Positions 12,428 to 25,339 of a stretch of DNA of 64,000 nucleotides are shown here, piece after piece (within the stretch, counting starts at the first letter, position 1; each line of letters begins with the position of its first letter). The position numbers were made by a program, and so were the translations under genes. The DNA is taken from NCBI GenBank assembly GCA_020226215.1, contig CM035233.1:69616831-69680830 (forward strand), written 5' to 3'. Under the pieces are notes generated by a model. It searched no databases. It was not told the origin of the DNA and saw nothing but the letters and a program-made list of their open reading frames with translations. This DNA is from Sindora glabra (lineage: Eukaryota > Streptophyta > Magnoliopsida > Fabales > Fabaceae).

Positions 12428-15400
12428 TTATGCATTAATGGCTGCTTGTAATTGTTCCAAGCTTCTTCCCATCGTTTCCGGCACCATTACAACTATAAAT
12501 AATATGGCAAGTATGTTGATCACAGCGTACAGAATGAAGGTACCTGAAAAATCAAGAACATCAATGAATTCACAGCTGTAAATTTCTTCATATTGTATTG
12601 CTGTTCATCATTACACCTTCAAATGAAACAGTAATGAATACTGTAAGTTTCTGTTACCATAGGAGCTCCAGCTCATAAGAAAGTTGAATGTGTAAGAACA
12701 CAGCCATGCCCCAAACCAGTTCACCAATGTTGCGAAGCTTCCTGCAACTCCTTTAATGTTGATTGGAAATATCTGCATAATGATTTGTGCCATATCTCTG
12801 TCAAAAACACTCCCTTGTTGATTACGATAACCTCGTACATATTTTGTAACCGAAACATTAGAAAATATTATGAACATCCTTCATTATGTCTGTATCATCT
12901 TGACTTCGTAACAAAGAGCACAATAACTAATTGCTTATCTTAAGCAACTCATAAAGATCCTCGAATACAACTGTGTCCTCTTTCTTCAACAGCTTCAGTT
13001 TCTCATGCATGTCCTTATCTTATCGGCGCATTTAAGAAAACAAAGTAGTAATTTAGTACCTCAGACATGACAACCCATGGAATTGCGCCCATTCCTATTG
13101 AAAATGATCCTATATACACCTGATATCATCCAAGAGTTGTCATAAAAGGAATGTGAGAAGGAGAATGAGTTTAATATTTCTGAGATGGATCTGAATAAGT
13201 GGTATTGCTAAAGGTTATACCAGTATGCCAGTTACAGCTAGTGCTGGAACCGCTCCCAGTGCAATCTCATGAACCTGTTTCACACAAAAATCTTTGCTGT
13301 CATATATCAGAAAATGGAAAGGGAAGCTGTTGATATTCAGAGTCTGGAAAGTACCTTGAAAAAGAATGCAAGGGCAGTGATCAGACAACCGGCGACCAAT
13401 CCTGACCCAGAAAACTAAAATGAAAACAGAAAAGTGTAAAGAAGATATTACACTAGGCTATATGAGGAAGCAACGAGTGTGAACTTCGAAAGCAGAATGT
13501 TTTGCTCTTGAATTTACCAGCAAAAGTGGCTTCCTTCCAGTCCTGTCTATAAAGGCTGCGCCTGAAGCCGTGACAACAACCTACATGACAAAAATCATGA
13601 TCATAGGTTAGTGGAATAAAAAATCAAATATCTTCCGCAAATAAGTGATGTTAGTTAGAAGTAAATAAGGACCTGAAGACAAGCATAAGTTATAGATCCA
13701 ATGCTGGAAGAGAATCCTGTGACATAGGAACATCCACATATAATCAATGACAGCAACTAAACCAAAACCTAAATTTTATATAAAATTATCTGACAAGATC
13801 TGAAAGAGTTATATTAGCAGAATGCTCTTAGTACCTGCTAATTCAAAAATACTGCTCGTATAAAAGCAAACTCCATTGATTCCTCCAAATTGTTGACATA
13901 TCATAAGGCCTACTCCTATCTAGGAATAGACACACATAATAATTAGCCGTCAACTTCTGAATTCTGAAGCAAATGACTCGTACAATAATGCAATGATAAA
14001 AAATGATCAAGATTTCATATATGAGTTGAATTAGAGGGAAATATAGTTACAGTGACTGAGCGGAAGTATCTTCTCTGAAACAATTCCAGCAGCTTGGGTT
14101 TTGGAAGCTGATCCAGAGTTGTTATATAGTCCTGTGTATCATAGATATATAGTTCCATTACATTATCTTTAGGAATGCTTATTTCCGGCATTGTGAATTT
14201 AGACAAACCATAAAAATTGTATCTAAGAAGAACCTGGATTTCCTCTGCCTCATCAGTTATGTCAACATCCTCGCCACGCAGTTTTTGAAGTGCAACCTTG
14301 AAATCATTTTCCTTTCCTCTTTTCGCCTGCCGTCATCATTTGGCAAATTATAGTTTATGCAGACTGCTTCACGAGATCCCTTACAAAGAAGTGAATATAT
14401 GAAAATGCAATTCTCACCAGCCACCTAGGAGACTCTGGAATGAAAAAGAGACCTAGAAGCAGTATAGCACAGGGAATGATGCCTGCAAGCACTTCCCCAG
14501 TGAGTTCTCAAGCAAAGCCATAATACAGGACATTAGTCTTTCCTCTATAATGTGTATATACTTTTTAGAACTAAATTCAAACTGGAAAGAAAATTGACCA
14601 ATTAATGCCAAAGCTCTCCATGAAAGTACTGTTCCAATTATGAATGACACAGATACTGCACTGACAATCATAAACTGCAGGAAAAATGAGGACAAGGTAC
14701 ATATGAATTAATCATCAGTACACTGTTCACTCATTACATTCTTGCTTCAGTTAACTAGAAGTAATAAATTATAGTTATTGCAGTTCTTTAAAATCACCTG
14801 ATTTAGGGTAGTCAGTGTCCCTCTGAGTTCCTTCGGAGCAATTTCTGAGACGAAGACAGGTACCTTACAATCATCCAATCAAATATCCAGTCATATTTTT
14901 AAAATCTTCTGAATGATTTTTTCTTTTAATCTGTTTATTGAATGATAGGATGGTGCAACAGTTCGGATGGGGAACTAGAACACACCACATAGGAAAACAC
15001 TCCCATTCCATATCCTGTTGCCAGCCTTCCAATGTCCAAAGGCCACGATCCCTATTGAGATATTGAAGATTATGACATGATTTTGGAGTGTGATTGTAGT
15101 CAAAAGAGTTAAAGTAATTGGAACAACAACCTCAGAAAAGTAAATAGCTAGCCAGCCTGCTGCGCAGAAAGCACTTGACAGTCTCATTGCCTGCATTCAT
15201 TACATAATCTGACTTTTAACATCTTGATAATTTTGAAGCAATTATCATAGTTTCATTCACACTTACGCCCTTCCGTCCAATAAAATCAGCAATCTGCCCG
15301 CTTGTTATTGCTCCAACCATGGCACCAAAAGTCAAGATGGAACCAAACAGTGAATACTATAAATCGTCAAGAACATAAGTCAGACAAATCCAGGACTTGA

Positions 15401-15955
15401 TCACTGACACTAAAGTTGAATCCACCAAATAAAATGTAGATTAGTGGATGTTGATGGATTTGTTAATAAGAATTTCCTAAAATCTCTTCAAGAATGAAAC
15501 TTAAACTTTCTCTTAAAAACCTGTAAGATCATTATAACTTGCCTCTGCTAAAGACAGGCCAAGATCATCTACGATGGCATCTTGAGTAGGTGATGAATAA
15601 CCAGCCTGAAAACGTACATAATCATATATCACACAACAATATCATATCGAAAGGTTTGGTTAGAAATCAGAAAGAGAACACCCATTTTCTGTTCCCAGAT
15701 TTTTTTGTCCTCTTTCACTAGCAGCAGGTGCAAACAGGCAGGAGTGGTTTTCTGATCTTTTGATGACACCTGGTTACAGAGTTAAAAGTCAAAGATATGA
15801 GGACTTACACAAGCTCCAAATTCATAGGAACCACAGACTGCAACAAAGGTAGTGAAATAAACCATCCACGGATGCCCTTTGCTTGTACGGATCGACCCAT
15901 CTTCTTCATTGCCCAACAGATTCTTCTTCGCTTCCACATCCTCTTCAATTGCCAT
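12428..15955 (-). CDS. ERD6-like monosaccharide transporter, copy B (18 exons)
   Basis: Tandem paralogue of copy A. Exons, 5' to 3': 15809-15955, 15543-15605, 15267-15356, 15131-15190, 14986-15051, 14798-14863, 14599-14674, 14418-14482, 14234-14326, 14051-14131, 13835-13919, 13673-13716, 13518-13580, 13355-13414, 13221-13274, 13060-13119, 12658-12772, 12428-12543. The sum is 1404 bases, 467 residues. An in-frame ATG seven codons upstream (15974-15976) is an alternative start. Signatures: GSYEFGAC, GRKG, RLATGYGMG, VPVFVSEIAP, PESPRWL, CQQFGGINGVCFY, DRTGRKP, PWVVMSE. Every exon after the first has exactly the length of its counterpart in copy A. Two features differ. Intron 2 begins with GC, not GT. 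The C-terminal PETKGR motif reads PETMGR, with the lysine lost. A double leucine at residues 13-14 could act in tonoplast sorting (inference). The frame is open throughout, so it is probably functional. Confidence 0.92.
15541..15542 (-). other. Non-canonical GC 5' splice site, transporter copy B intron 2
   Basis: On the minus strand exon 2 ends ...GCAGAG and the intron opens GCAAGT. It closes at an AG just before 15356. No GT near this point keeps the frame, and the flanking exons join in phase with the same residues (LSLAE then YSLFGS) as in copy A. The AG|GCAAGT context is the usual strong setting of plant GC-AG introns, which the major spliceosome removes. Copy A has GTAAGC at the same position. 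Confidence 0.85.
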
Positions 15956-15976
15956 ATCTACTTCCCTATGCAACAT

Positions 15977-18900
15977 CTACTCACTTTGATAATAGCAAAA
16001 GAAGTTTTAAGAGGATACCTCAAATCTAATGAATTATGAAGCATACTGCTATAGCTGGATCCTCCGCCACCTCTTATAAAGAATGAGAAGATAGCAAAGG
16101 AAGCCAAAAAATGATGGCCAACAATAAATTTAGATTAGAAATTTATCTGACTTGTCAACCTTCCCAAGCTTGCTGTCATTTTATTTGCTTCCAACTTGCT
16201 CCTACTGATATGATATTTTCAATGGACAAATTAATAGCGGGGAGCCGTCGTTTCAGGGGTACTAATTTTTACTGCTTAGCAACCAATTTGGTCCCAAAGA
16301 TAAGGAATAAACAGTTACACTAAATGATGCGGTAAATACAGTAAAAACCAAAGGTCCAATGGAGTCTGAATATCAGAGCAGTTTTTTCTAACTTGTACGT
16401 ATAGATAGCGATCCAAAATGACATGCCATGAAAAATGAAGGTTCTGAGATATGTGCACTGTGCACACATGTTCTCACAAACTAGAGTACACGCGAATTTT
16501 ATGCATTGAAATCACTGTGAAAGTTGTTTGTGCAGCGTCCCCATAAACAGTGATATTCTCACTTACCTTCACTGCTTGCACTCGGTGTGTAGATTCAAAT
16601 CTTTCCATTAGCCGGGTGTGAGAAGAAATTCTTGCGTGATATTATGAATCTCATGCGTGCCAGTAAATCTATAAATATAATATTTATCTTTCTTTAGATT
16701 TCCCACAAATCAGGTTCATTCAAAAATTTAATCCAGAGCGGAAGGGTTACGTGGCAACGGCAGTAAGAAGATAAATATGCATCGGTTATAGATAAATAAT
16801 GGGATGGATACGAAGCAAATTACAGTTATATTTATTTATCAAAATTCAATATTATATTAAAGATTTTTTTCCCTCTCATGACTAGAATTTTAATCCAAAA
16901 TTTTATATATATTAAATTAATTATTATTTTTATTACTAAAAAGATAATACCATATGTGATAAAAATAAAATTCAAAATTAAATGTTGAATATTATCAATA
17001 AATATAAAATAGTAAAATAAATTTATAAAAATTAATTTAATAAATATAAAATATTAAAAATTTAAATTTAAACCTTATTTTCTTTACATTTAACATTTTT
17101 TATTATAAAAAATAAGAATGAACTTCTATACCTTGATTATTATTAATGATGAATTTGCCACGATAACTTTTTATAGATTGTATGAGAAAGTCACGTAAAA
17201 TTTATAATTTTTTATAAGATTTCGTAAATTTTTCATATTACATAAGTTATATGAAATGTAATTATTTATATAAAGTTTATAATTTTTTTATAAGATTTCA
17301 TAATTTTATTCATAAATTTTATTATTAAGACAGAGTAGCCTCTTTCCACCATAACATAGTAGACTTGGAAAAAAAAATATTTATTTAACTATTAATTTAG
17401 AAGAGGCAAAGAGATAAACTTAACTTTTATTATGTTCCATCTTATTCAAGCATTGATTAGAAAATTTGGATTGGAAATAACTATTTGTGTTAGAACCAAC
17501 GAACGTGGTCCATTATATCAAGTTTTGGCCTTTCGGGGTCTGTGGTTGATAGCTGGAGTTCGCGTTCGGCTGCCAGAAAAAACAAGACGATCTGTTGTGT
17601 CATCTGCATCGGAGATTCTACCATTAGAATTATCCAACTTAGGTTGGGGAGGACATTCAATTTCACTAAAGCTCATCCAACTTATTCCCAAGTCAATTTT
17701 TGGTACACTTTATTCCCTTTTTTTTTTTTTTTCTAAAGAGTAAAAATAAGAAAACTCTGTTTGTATAATTATTACTCTCTTCATTCATCTTTTATTATCA
17801 ATCCTATCTTTAAAAAAAATTATTCTTGTTTATTTGTTATTTTATAATTTTAAAGAAATATTATTTTTTTAATGTTATTTTTCTTTTTTAATAAATAATT
17901 CATTATTCTTCTTAAAATATCTTAATATATTTATCTCATCATAATATTCTTTCTCTATTTTTAATTATATTGAACTTTGTGTATAATAATGACTAAATGA
18001 TAATTTTAAAAAAATTTATTAAAAAAGTAAATTAAATTATTTTTAAAAATTTATAAAATTAATTAATTATGGTAGATAATAACGAACAAAAAGGAAGAGT
18101 AGTTATTATTAAAATTATTTTAGGTAGTCAAAACAGAGGAGTTAATTTATTAAAAAAAATTCTACAAGTATTAACTACACCTAACATTCATAGCCAACTG
18201 GCTCGGAAGGAATCTGAGATCGTGGCAAAGTAAAATTGGAAATTTTGCTATTGGAAGTACTTTTTTTAGTTTTTTGGTTGGGTTCAACTTCAATCCCTAT
18301 ATCTGCAAGTGTTGGCGGACTTGCTTTGCACATGCGAGCTGCCATTTCTACAACTGTGACAGCCATCTTGTTGAAGTTTTGGTCCAAATTCTAATTTAGT
18401 AAAATAGAATAATATTTTATTTTTATTATTTAAATATATATTTTAAGTGGATAAAATTTTTAATCAGATTAGAAATATCCTACTCCTCTGCTCCTTTTTA
18501 CTTTTAGTTGAAAATAGATTTCTTTATTTTTATTTATCTATCATTTTACAAATCTAAGAATGCTTCAAATTTTGTTTATGTTATTTTATCTAACTCATAT
18601 TAAATGCTTAACAATTTTTTATATCAATTATCATCAACAAAAGAGAAATTAGTAAATTTCTATTTATAGTAGTGCTTAATGAAGCATTTAATCACCAATG
18701 TTTTCTTATAATTTTAAGAAAATAAGAAGCCATTACTTACATTAAAGATACTCTTTCCATTTCTTTTTAAGTGTCCTTTTAGTGAAAAAAATTTGTTCCT
18801 ATTTATCTATTATTTTAGGAAACCAATATTATATTTACAGTCTTCTTTCAAATGTCCTCTTTCAAATATTACCACTACTATTTAAATAAATATTTAATAA

Positions 18901-19230
18901 TTTTATTCATAATTAACTTAAAATTAAAAATTTTTTTACTCAATAATATTAATAAATTATAACTTATTACTCTTAAAATTAATATTATTTATTATTTTTC
19001 TTAATTCCAATACTTTAACATTAAAGGATACTTAAAAAGAAATAGAAGAAATATCTAATAATTAATATTACCTTCATCGATAATTGATGCATTGAAAACT
19101 TTATACTCTACATTCTAATTTTTATTTAACATAAAAATTATGATTTGAACAACATATAAAGATATTTTTTTAACTTATATGTAGATTTTTTTATTACAAT
19201 TTGTTTATCTATTACAATTTTTTTACTTTA
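15977..19230. other. Intergenic region upstream of transporter copy B
   Basis: The first 650 bases are of moderate composition and should include the promoter of copy B. From 16680 on the sequence is AT-rich. A less AT-rich patch at 17432-17743 holds a 103-codon plus-strand reading frame with no recognisable domain. Another at 18181-18387 (minus) holds a 68-codon frame. Both could be relics of repeats or chance, and neither has supporting evidence as a gene. Confidence 0.5.
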
Positions 19231-20227
19231 GAAAAAATTATACTTTACCTATTTCATCCTTTTTTATTTAACCTGTATATGGTTTTAAATGTTGTAATTT
19301 ACTTATTGTTAATACTTTATCCACCTAAACTATTTCCATTCTAAAATTTAATAGAAAATTCACATAAATTACTTGCAATTATTATTTTCCTAAAATTTGA
19401 CTCAATTTAATAGCCATTCAAAACTAATTTACCCAAAAAAACTATTCAATACTTTATATTCAACAATCATGGAATAGATTATAAAAAATAAATATTTAAT
19501 AAAATTAAATTTTTAGGAATAATTTAATTCTAAGCAAGTATTAAATTAAGTCAAAATATGAAGAAATAAAAATTACAAACAATACATGTGAGTCTTCTAT
19601 TAAATTTTAGATGTAATCATTACTTGTAATCATTGCTTTCCTAAAATTTAACTTAATTTAATAGCCACTTAAAACTAATTTACCCCCAAAAAATTATTCA
19701 ATACTTTCTATTCAATAATCATGGAATAAATTGCAAAAAATAAATTTTTAATAGAATTAAATTTTTTTGATAATTCAATTTGAAATGAGCATCCAATTGA
19801 GTCAAAATTTAAAAAAAATAAAAATCACAAGTGATTTTTTTATTAAATTTTGGATGTAATTATTACTTGTAATCATTACTTTTCTAAAACTTGACTCAAT
19901 TTAATGGCCATTTACAACTAATTTATTTAAAAAAAATTATTTGATTCTTTTTATTCAATAATTGTGGAATAAAACATAAAAAATAAATATTTGATAGAAT
20001 TAAATTTTTTTGGGTAATTTAATTCTAAATAAACATCAAATTAATTTAAAATTTGAAAAAGTAAAAATCATAAGCAATACATATATATGAGTTTTTTTAT
20101 TAAATTTTGGATGAAAACTACTTTAAAGATTTGAAAGTATAGGCAAATAAATTGTAATATTTAAAATCATAAGTGCACTAAATCAAAAAAGGGAGAAAAT
20201 TATGGGACGGTTAAATACAATTTTTCC
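19231..20227. mobile_element. Mutator-type MITE with internal tandem repeats
   Basis: A 997-base element has imperfect terminal inverted repeats. The left end starts GAAAAAATTATACTTTACC and the reverse complement of the right end starts GGAAAAATTGTATTTAACC. Similarity continues inward over about 120 bases on each side. The flanks carry TTTACTTTA (19222-19230) and TCTACTTTA (20228-20236), a 9-base target duplication with one mismatch, as expected for Mutator-like elements. There is no transposase. The inside is occupied by three tandem units of about 245 bases. Confidence 0.65.
19371..20110. repeat. Three tandem ~245-bp units inside the MITE
   Basis: Units begin at 19371, 19622 and 19864. Each opens with ACTTG(C/T)AAT and continues through a CTAAAA(T/C)TTGA(C)T...TTTAAT(A/G)GCC block and an ATCATGGAATA-like block. 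The units differ by scattered substitutions and small indels, so the array is not recent. They fill most of the distance between the inverted repeats of the surrounding element. Confidence 0.75.
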
Positions 20228-23200
20228 TCTACTTTATATGTAGGCAATGGCTTTTTTTTTATAAATTTTATAATATATTAGTATTTAATATAAGATCTTT
20301 AATTAATGATTAATCAATATTTATTTTTTTTATTTCAGTTAAAAAGCATGTATTATTCCTTGCAATAACTTAACATATAAATTTGTATAAAATGTATAAA
20401 ATAAAACATGAAAATTTTATAACCTTACGAAAGTATTATCAAGCAGATAATAAAAAAAATTTCATATATTAAATATAGACAAGAAAAATATTTTATATTA
20501 TAAAATTTGAGATATTATACATCAAATATATAGGTTAATACATGAAAATTTTGTAAAAGAAAATAAGAAATATTTTATACCATAAAAATAGGAGTGAAAC
20601 TAGTTATCAATTATTGGGATGTGTAAAATATAAAATATTAAAATTTTGCATGAAATTTTTACAAATTTTGAAATGGTTAGATATGTATTTTTCAAAATAA
20701 TTAAAAAAATATTTGTACTTGAAAAACCTTTTCGGGAGGCTAAAACCCCAGGCGTCGTCGAATAAAAAAATATTTTCATATAATAATTACTGTCATACCT
20801 ATTATAGTGTATCCCTCAATAAAAAATATACACATTTTTATACTAAAATTTAAAATTTATTTATTTATATATATATTTTATAAACTTACAATGTTTCATG
20901 TGATAACTTTAATTAATGATTATTTAATATGTGAAAATATGTAAACGATACTTTTTTTTAATTATTAAAAACATGTGATTTATTGGAATTTTGTAAAGGT
21001 ATTGCATGTTCACGATTTTCTTTGATCTTTTATATGCTACCACCAAAAAATTTCAGTATTTTGAAATTTGGTTCAGTTATCGATTTAGTAAGACGAGTAA
21101 ATTAAAATCAAATTAATTTAACTAGGTAAATTAAATTGTTAAATTGATTGCTATATTTTTATATATAATAAATTATATATTATATATATAAATAAATTTA
21201 TTTAATTAGAACAAATTTATTACTATATTTTTAAAACACAAAAAAATATTGATCTTACATATATGATTGCTTGCTAAAAATTTATTTCAAGCAATATTAA
21301 TATTCATAAGGTACTTCAAATAATAGAGCAATTTATATAATTCAAGAAATTTCATTCATTTTGTTCTTTAAATACATAATAAATCCTTAAATTTAGGTAG
21401 AACATTTTTTATATTAGGCTTTTGGATTGGATAAAGAAAATAGAAAAAAAGAACAAATTGAATCACTAGTTTAACTAGATTTTTATTGGGCTAACATAAA
21501 TTTTTACCCAATTTAAATTCATAGGTCCATCCAAACTATTTTTACTCTCAAGTGCCAATTTGAGTGATTGAACCAGTGAAATGGGTTTAAGACTATTGGA
21601 TGATTTAATAAATAATTGGATTTATGTTATTTATTGTGAGATGAAACATATTTATAGTTCACTATAATACTAGAATTAGTATTTCCCCTTACTATAAGAG
21701 AAGGGTTATTATTTCCCTTGTCTATGATTAACAAAAAATCATTACCTGTATATATAAAGTAAAAATATTGCAATTTATTAACAAATTCCTAAAAAAATAG
21801 AAAAAAGTAATAAAGAACTCATTTAGAAGAAAACTTATTAAAAATAATAAATAAAAGCATTAACTCTTTGTTTCTATAGAAGTGGAAAGAAAACTTAAGA
21901 AAAGAGAAATATTAGAAAACAATGCACTCCCTTACTTCGTTGTAAGATAGAAATTGAGATTAGAAAAGGAATTGAGCGCACTAAAAATTTTTTTTGGCAC
22001 ATGTGTGCAAAAAAAATGAAAAACATATTTATTATAATTTTACTTTTGATTTTATTAGATTTGAAAACTAATTTATTAATTTGAAAAACAAATTTATCAA
22101 TCAATTAATTTAATTTTCTTTTCACTTATTTCTCTATTCAAACAAGTAAAAAAAATCATTTTCTTTTTCTTTTTTTTATCTCATATTCTTTGCAAAAGAT
22201 AAAATTCTTTTGTTATTATTTTCTTTCAACGAATGGAGCATTATTTAACATTAGAGTCAAATTAATTTATAAATTTTGTATTGCACGAGACTTATTTGTA
22301 AGGTGAGACTTTGTTTTTGCAATGTCTATTGGCATTACTTGAGTATCCATAATTACTTTCATTTTTTTAATGAGATTATCTATATATTGTTAACGAAAAA
22401 ATATGCCATATTTTGGATGGATTTAAAATGTGGGATTTAGTGTGTTTATATACTTAGGTTTGTTTATTGTCTCTACCCTGAAGTAAATAAGGTGAAATCA
22501 AAATTTTACCCAAATTTCATATGTCTTGTGATTTTCTTGGATTTTGTCGTCAAAATTTCCAATAGATCCTAACAAATTCGGGTACTAGAAAATTCAAAAG
22601 GAAGCCCTTGGGCTTCAAGGCCCAATCCATATCGAGGGGCTTTACGCTTTGTTCGGGCGGAGGTGAAAATGGAGGAGCAGGAAATGGATGTAAAAGAAAA
22701 TAGAGGGAAAGTAATTGGAGGAAGAAGACTTTTCACGTAGGTGTTTGGAATAAGTGAAAATATAAAGGAGAAGAAATATGAGTGAAATTAATTTCTTTTG
22801 TTTGAAATGGGTCAAAATTGAAGGGATGAGATTGAGTTAAATTACTATAACATCTTTATAATATATTATTAATTTTTGTTATAAAATTAATTCAACAAAT
22901 TCAACTGAAAGATTTATAATACACTAATAAAATATTATACATTTGATAATAGATAATTTTTTTAAATAATAATAGTAATTTTATTTTTTTTCATCTACCT
23001 CTAATATTAATATTACATATTGTTAAATTCAAATATTTTTAATTATTGACACTTTAATGATGCACATTTACTTATCATATTCTAACTTGTAAAGTCTGAT
23101 AAATGTGAAAATTTATTATTTTATATTTCTTTCAAATTTTTATTTTTCATATTTAAAATAAATTTTTATTTTAGATTTTTATTAAAATATTAAATATATT

Positions 23201-24690
23201 TTATAATTTTATTTTAATTAATAAATATTTTATTATTTTATATTTTCAATCCATCTACATTTATTTCATCATATTTTTTCATTTTTAATTATTTTAAATT
23301 TTACATATAAAGAATAATTTTATATTTTAAATTTGTTTTCAAAGGAGAAACATATAGGACGTCACTCCATATTAAATTTGTTTTAAAGGAGAAACACAAA
23401 TTTATTTTTATTAATATACGAATAAAATAATTTCATTAAATTTTACACTTATTATTTCTATATTTGCATTTAAAATTTAAAATTTAATATATTTAATAAA
23501 ATTTTAAAACTTTGCATTATAATTTTAAATATCTTTTGCGAAAATAGAATATTTTTAGTTCCATATCTTCATTTTTATTTAAAATTTTTTACCAGAAATA
23601 CCTACATATGGCCTTCACATATTATCCAACTCCTAATAAAAATGAATGTATCATTAAATTGGTGTAAATTATACCACTATAGACCCTTTAAATAGTTTCC
23701 TTTCAATCATGCATTAGAACCTTTTCAATACTCATAATTACACTTTCTCCTGTTTAGAATTAATCTAAACTAGTTCATTAATTAAATTTCAAGGCTTGAC
23801 AACAATATAGTACTAATAATACAGGCTATAATATTTAATTTAGAATTTTATATATTAATATAAGTCATATTTCTATATTTTTATATCCTTACGTTATTAC
23901 ATAGTAATTAATTAAATAATTTATTTTTAATTTTTTTAAAAATAAAATGTTTCATATTATTATTACAAATTATGTCACCTTTCATACCAATAAATTATTT
24001 CTTTATGGAGGTGATTACCAAGAACGGAGTATAGATAGTTTGGTTGCCTTGTAGTTCCTTTCATTCATTTCATTGCATTTTCGTACTCACACCAATTCAT
24101 GAGTGTTAATTTTATAATTTAATGTATGCCATCTTTATTGCTTTTCATTTTTGTTGTGAAATGAATCATACAATTTATTAAATTTTATTTTATATGAAAG
24201 AAAGTATCTTTAAAAATATTTTGCATGGAATGACAATATATTGGATTTAAGATATATTGAATTAGTATAGAAACTTTCTTTTCATACTAATTAATCTTGA
24301 TATTAATTATACATTATATGATATTTATTCATACAAATTTATCCTCATTTTAACACAAATATATTCATTTTTACTACAATCTGTATCAGTGATAAATATA
24401 AGATAGGTAATTGTTAACATTATCAAAAAAATAAATAAATATCATAATAGGTCAACTAATGCATGACAATTTTTTTTAACTCACTAAATTAGGAAAATAT
24501 TAACATCTTGTAGTAGTAATGTTATTTAAATTAACAATGATAAAATTTAATTAACTATATATACACAATATCATAAGAAATTCTTATCTAAACTGGATAG
24601 TAGGGAGACAGAAGAACATATGGGGAAAAAATTTGAAATCCAGAATTCAGAAAAAAAAATTGAAATCTAGAAATAAAAAAATTGGTCCAT
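20228..24690. other. AT-rich intergenic DNA
   Basis: No gene or RNA was recognised. The stretch is strongly AT-rich except for a 40-base GC-richer spot near 20725-20762 (CGGGAGGCTAAAACCCCAGG) and a patch at 22600-22750 with a GAAGCCCTTGGGCTTC palindrome at about 22599-22614. The patch at 22636-22830 shows weak inverted similarity to 25130-25320 and may mark one end of an old DNA transposon, but ends and target duplications could not be fixed. Confidence 0.5.
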
Positions 24691-25330
24691 AACTTGGGTC
24701 TATTCTACAATTCGGGTTCGGTCCATGGTTAGACCTGACATGGTTGACCTGGATACAGAGCTATTTGACCTGGGAGTGCGCTCTGTCGCCGGTCTCCAAG
24801 CCTTCGATTCAATCGAAAGCAAATCGGCCGTTAAACTCCACCCAGAATCGAAGGAGGACCTCGATCATTTTCCATTTGACATCCCCTAACCAAGTTTCCT
24901 AAATCATCCTACAGTTAATAGTAACACTAACACAACAGAAAAAGGATGAAAGTGAAGGATCAATATCTATGAGGAAGAAGAGGACAACGATAGCGTTGGC
25001 TAATTCTTGACGAAGGTGCTGCAGCGGATGATTTGGGAGAAGGTTGAGGCGATTTGCAATGGAGAAAATGGGAGAGAATAGAAGAGCAGAAGGGTACCGC
25101 CTTGACAAAAACAAAAATGGCACATTTCACTCGGTTTACCTCTTATTTTTTAGGGGGGATTTTTCACTGTTGAATCCCACAAAAAATTTTGCTTTCAATT
25201 ATGCCCCCCTCTAATTTCACCAATTATTCAAAAGGGAGAAATCTAAATTTCACCCCATATTTCACCTTAACCTTTTCTTCCCCTCCACTTTACATCCGTT
25301 CCAAACAGGCCATTAGACTAAGCAGTTCAC
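24690..25330 (+). other. GC-richer island with a 54-codon ORF, unclassified
   Basis: In otherwise AT-rich DNA this patch has exon-like composition. An ATG at 24725 opens a 54-codon frame ending at 24889 whose residues are charged and mixed (MVRPDMVDLDTELFDL at the start), unlike the low-complexity frames around it. I recognise no domain. It may be a captured or decayed exon carried by a repeat, or chance. No splice partner was identified. Confidence 0.25.
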
Positions 25331-25339
25331 ACATCTAAA

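Noticed and set aside
17432..17743. 103-codon plus-strand frame considered as a small gene
   Set aside because: No domain or homologue recognised; it ends in a poly-T tract and sits between AT-rich repeats. Left as unclassified.
22636..25320. A single large PIF/Harbinger-like element bounded by TGTTTGGAA-type ends
   Set aside because: The inverted similarity is weak, ends are unclear and no 3-bp target duplication could be fixed. Kept only as a remark under another finding.
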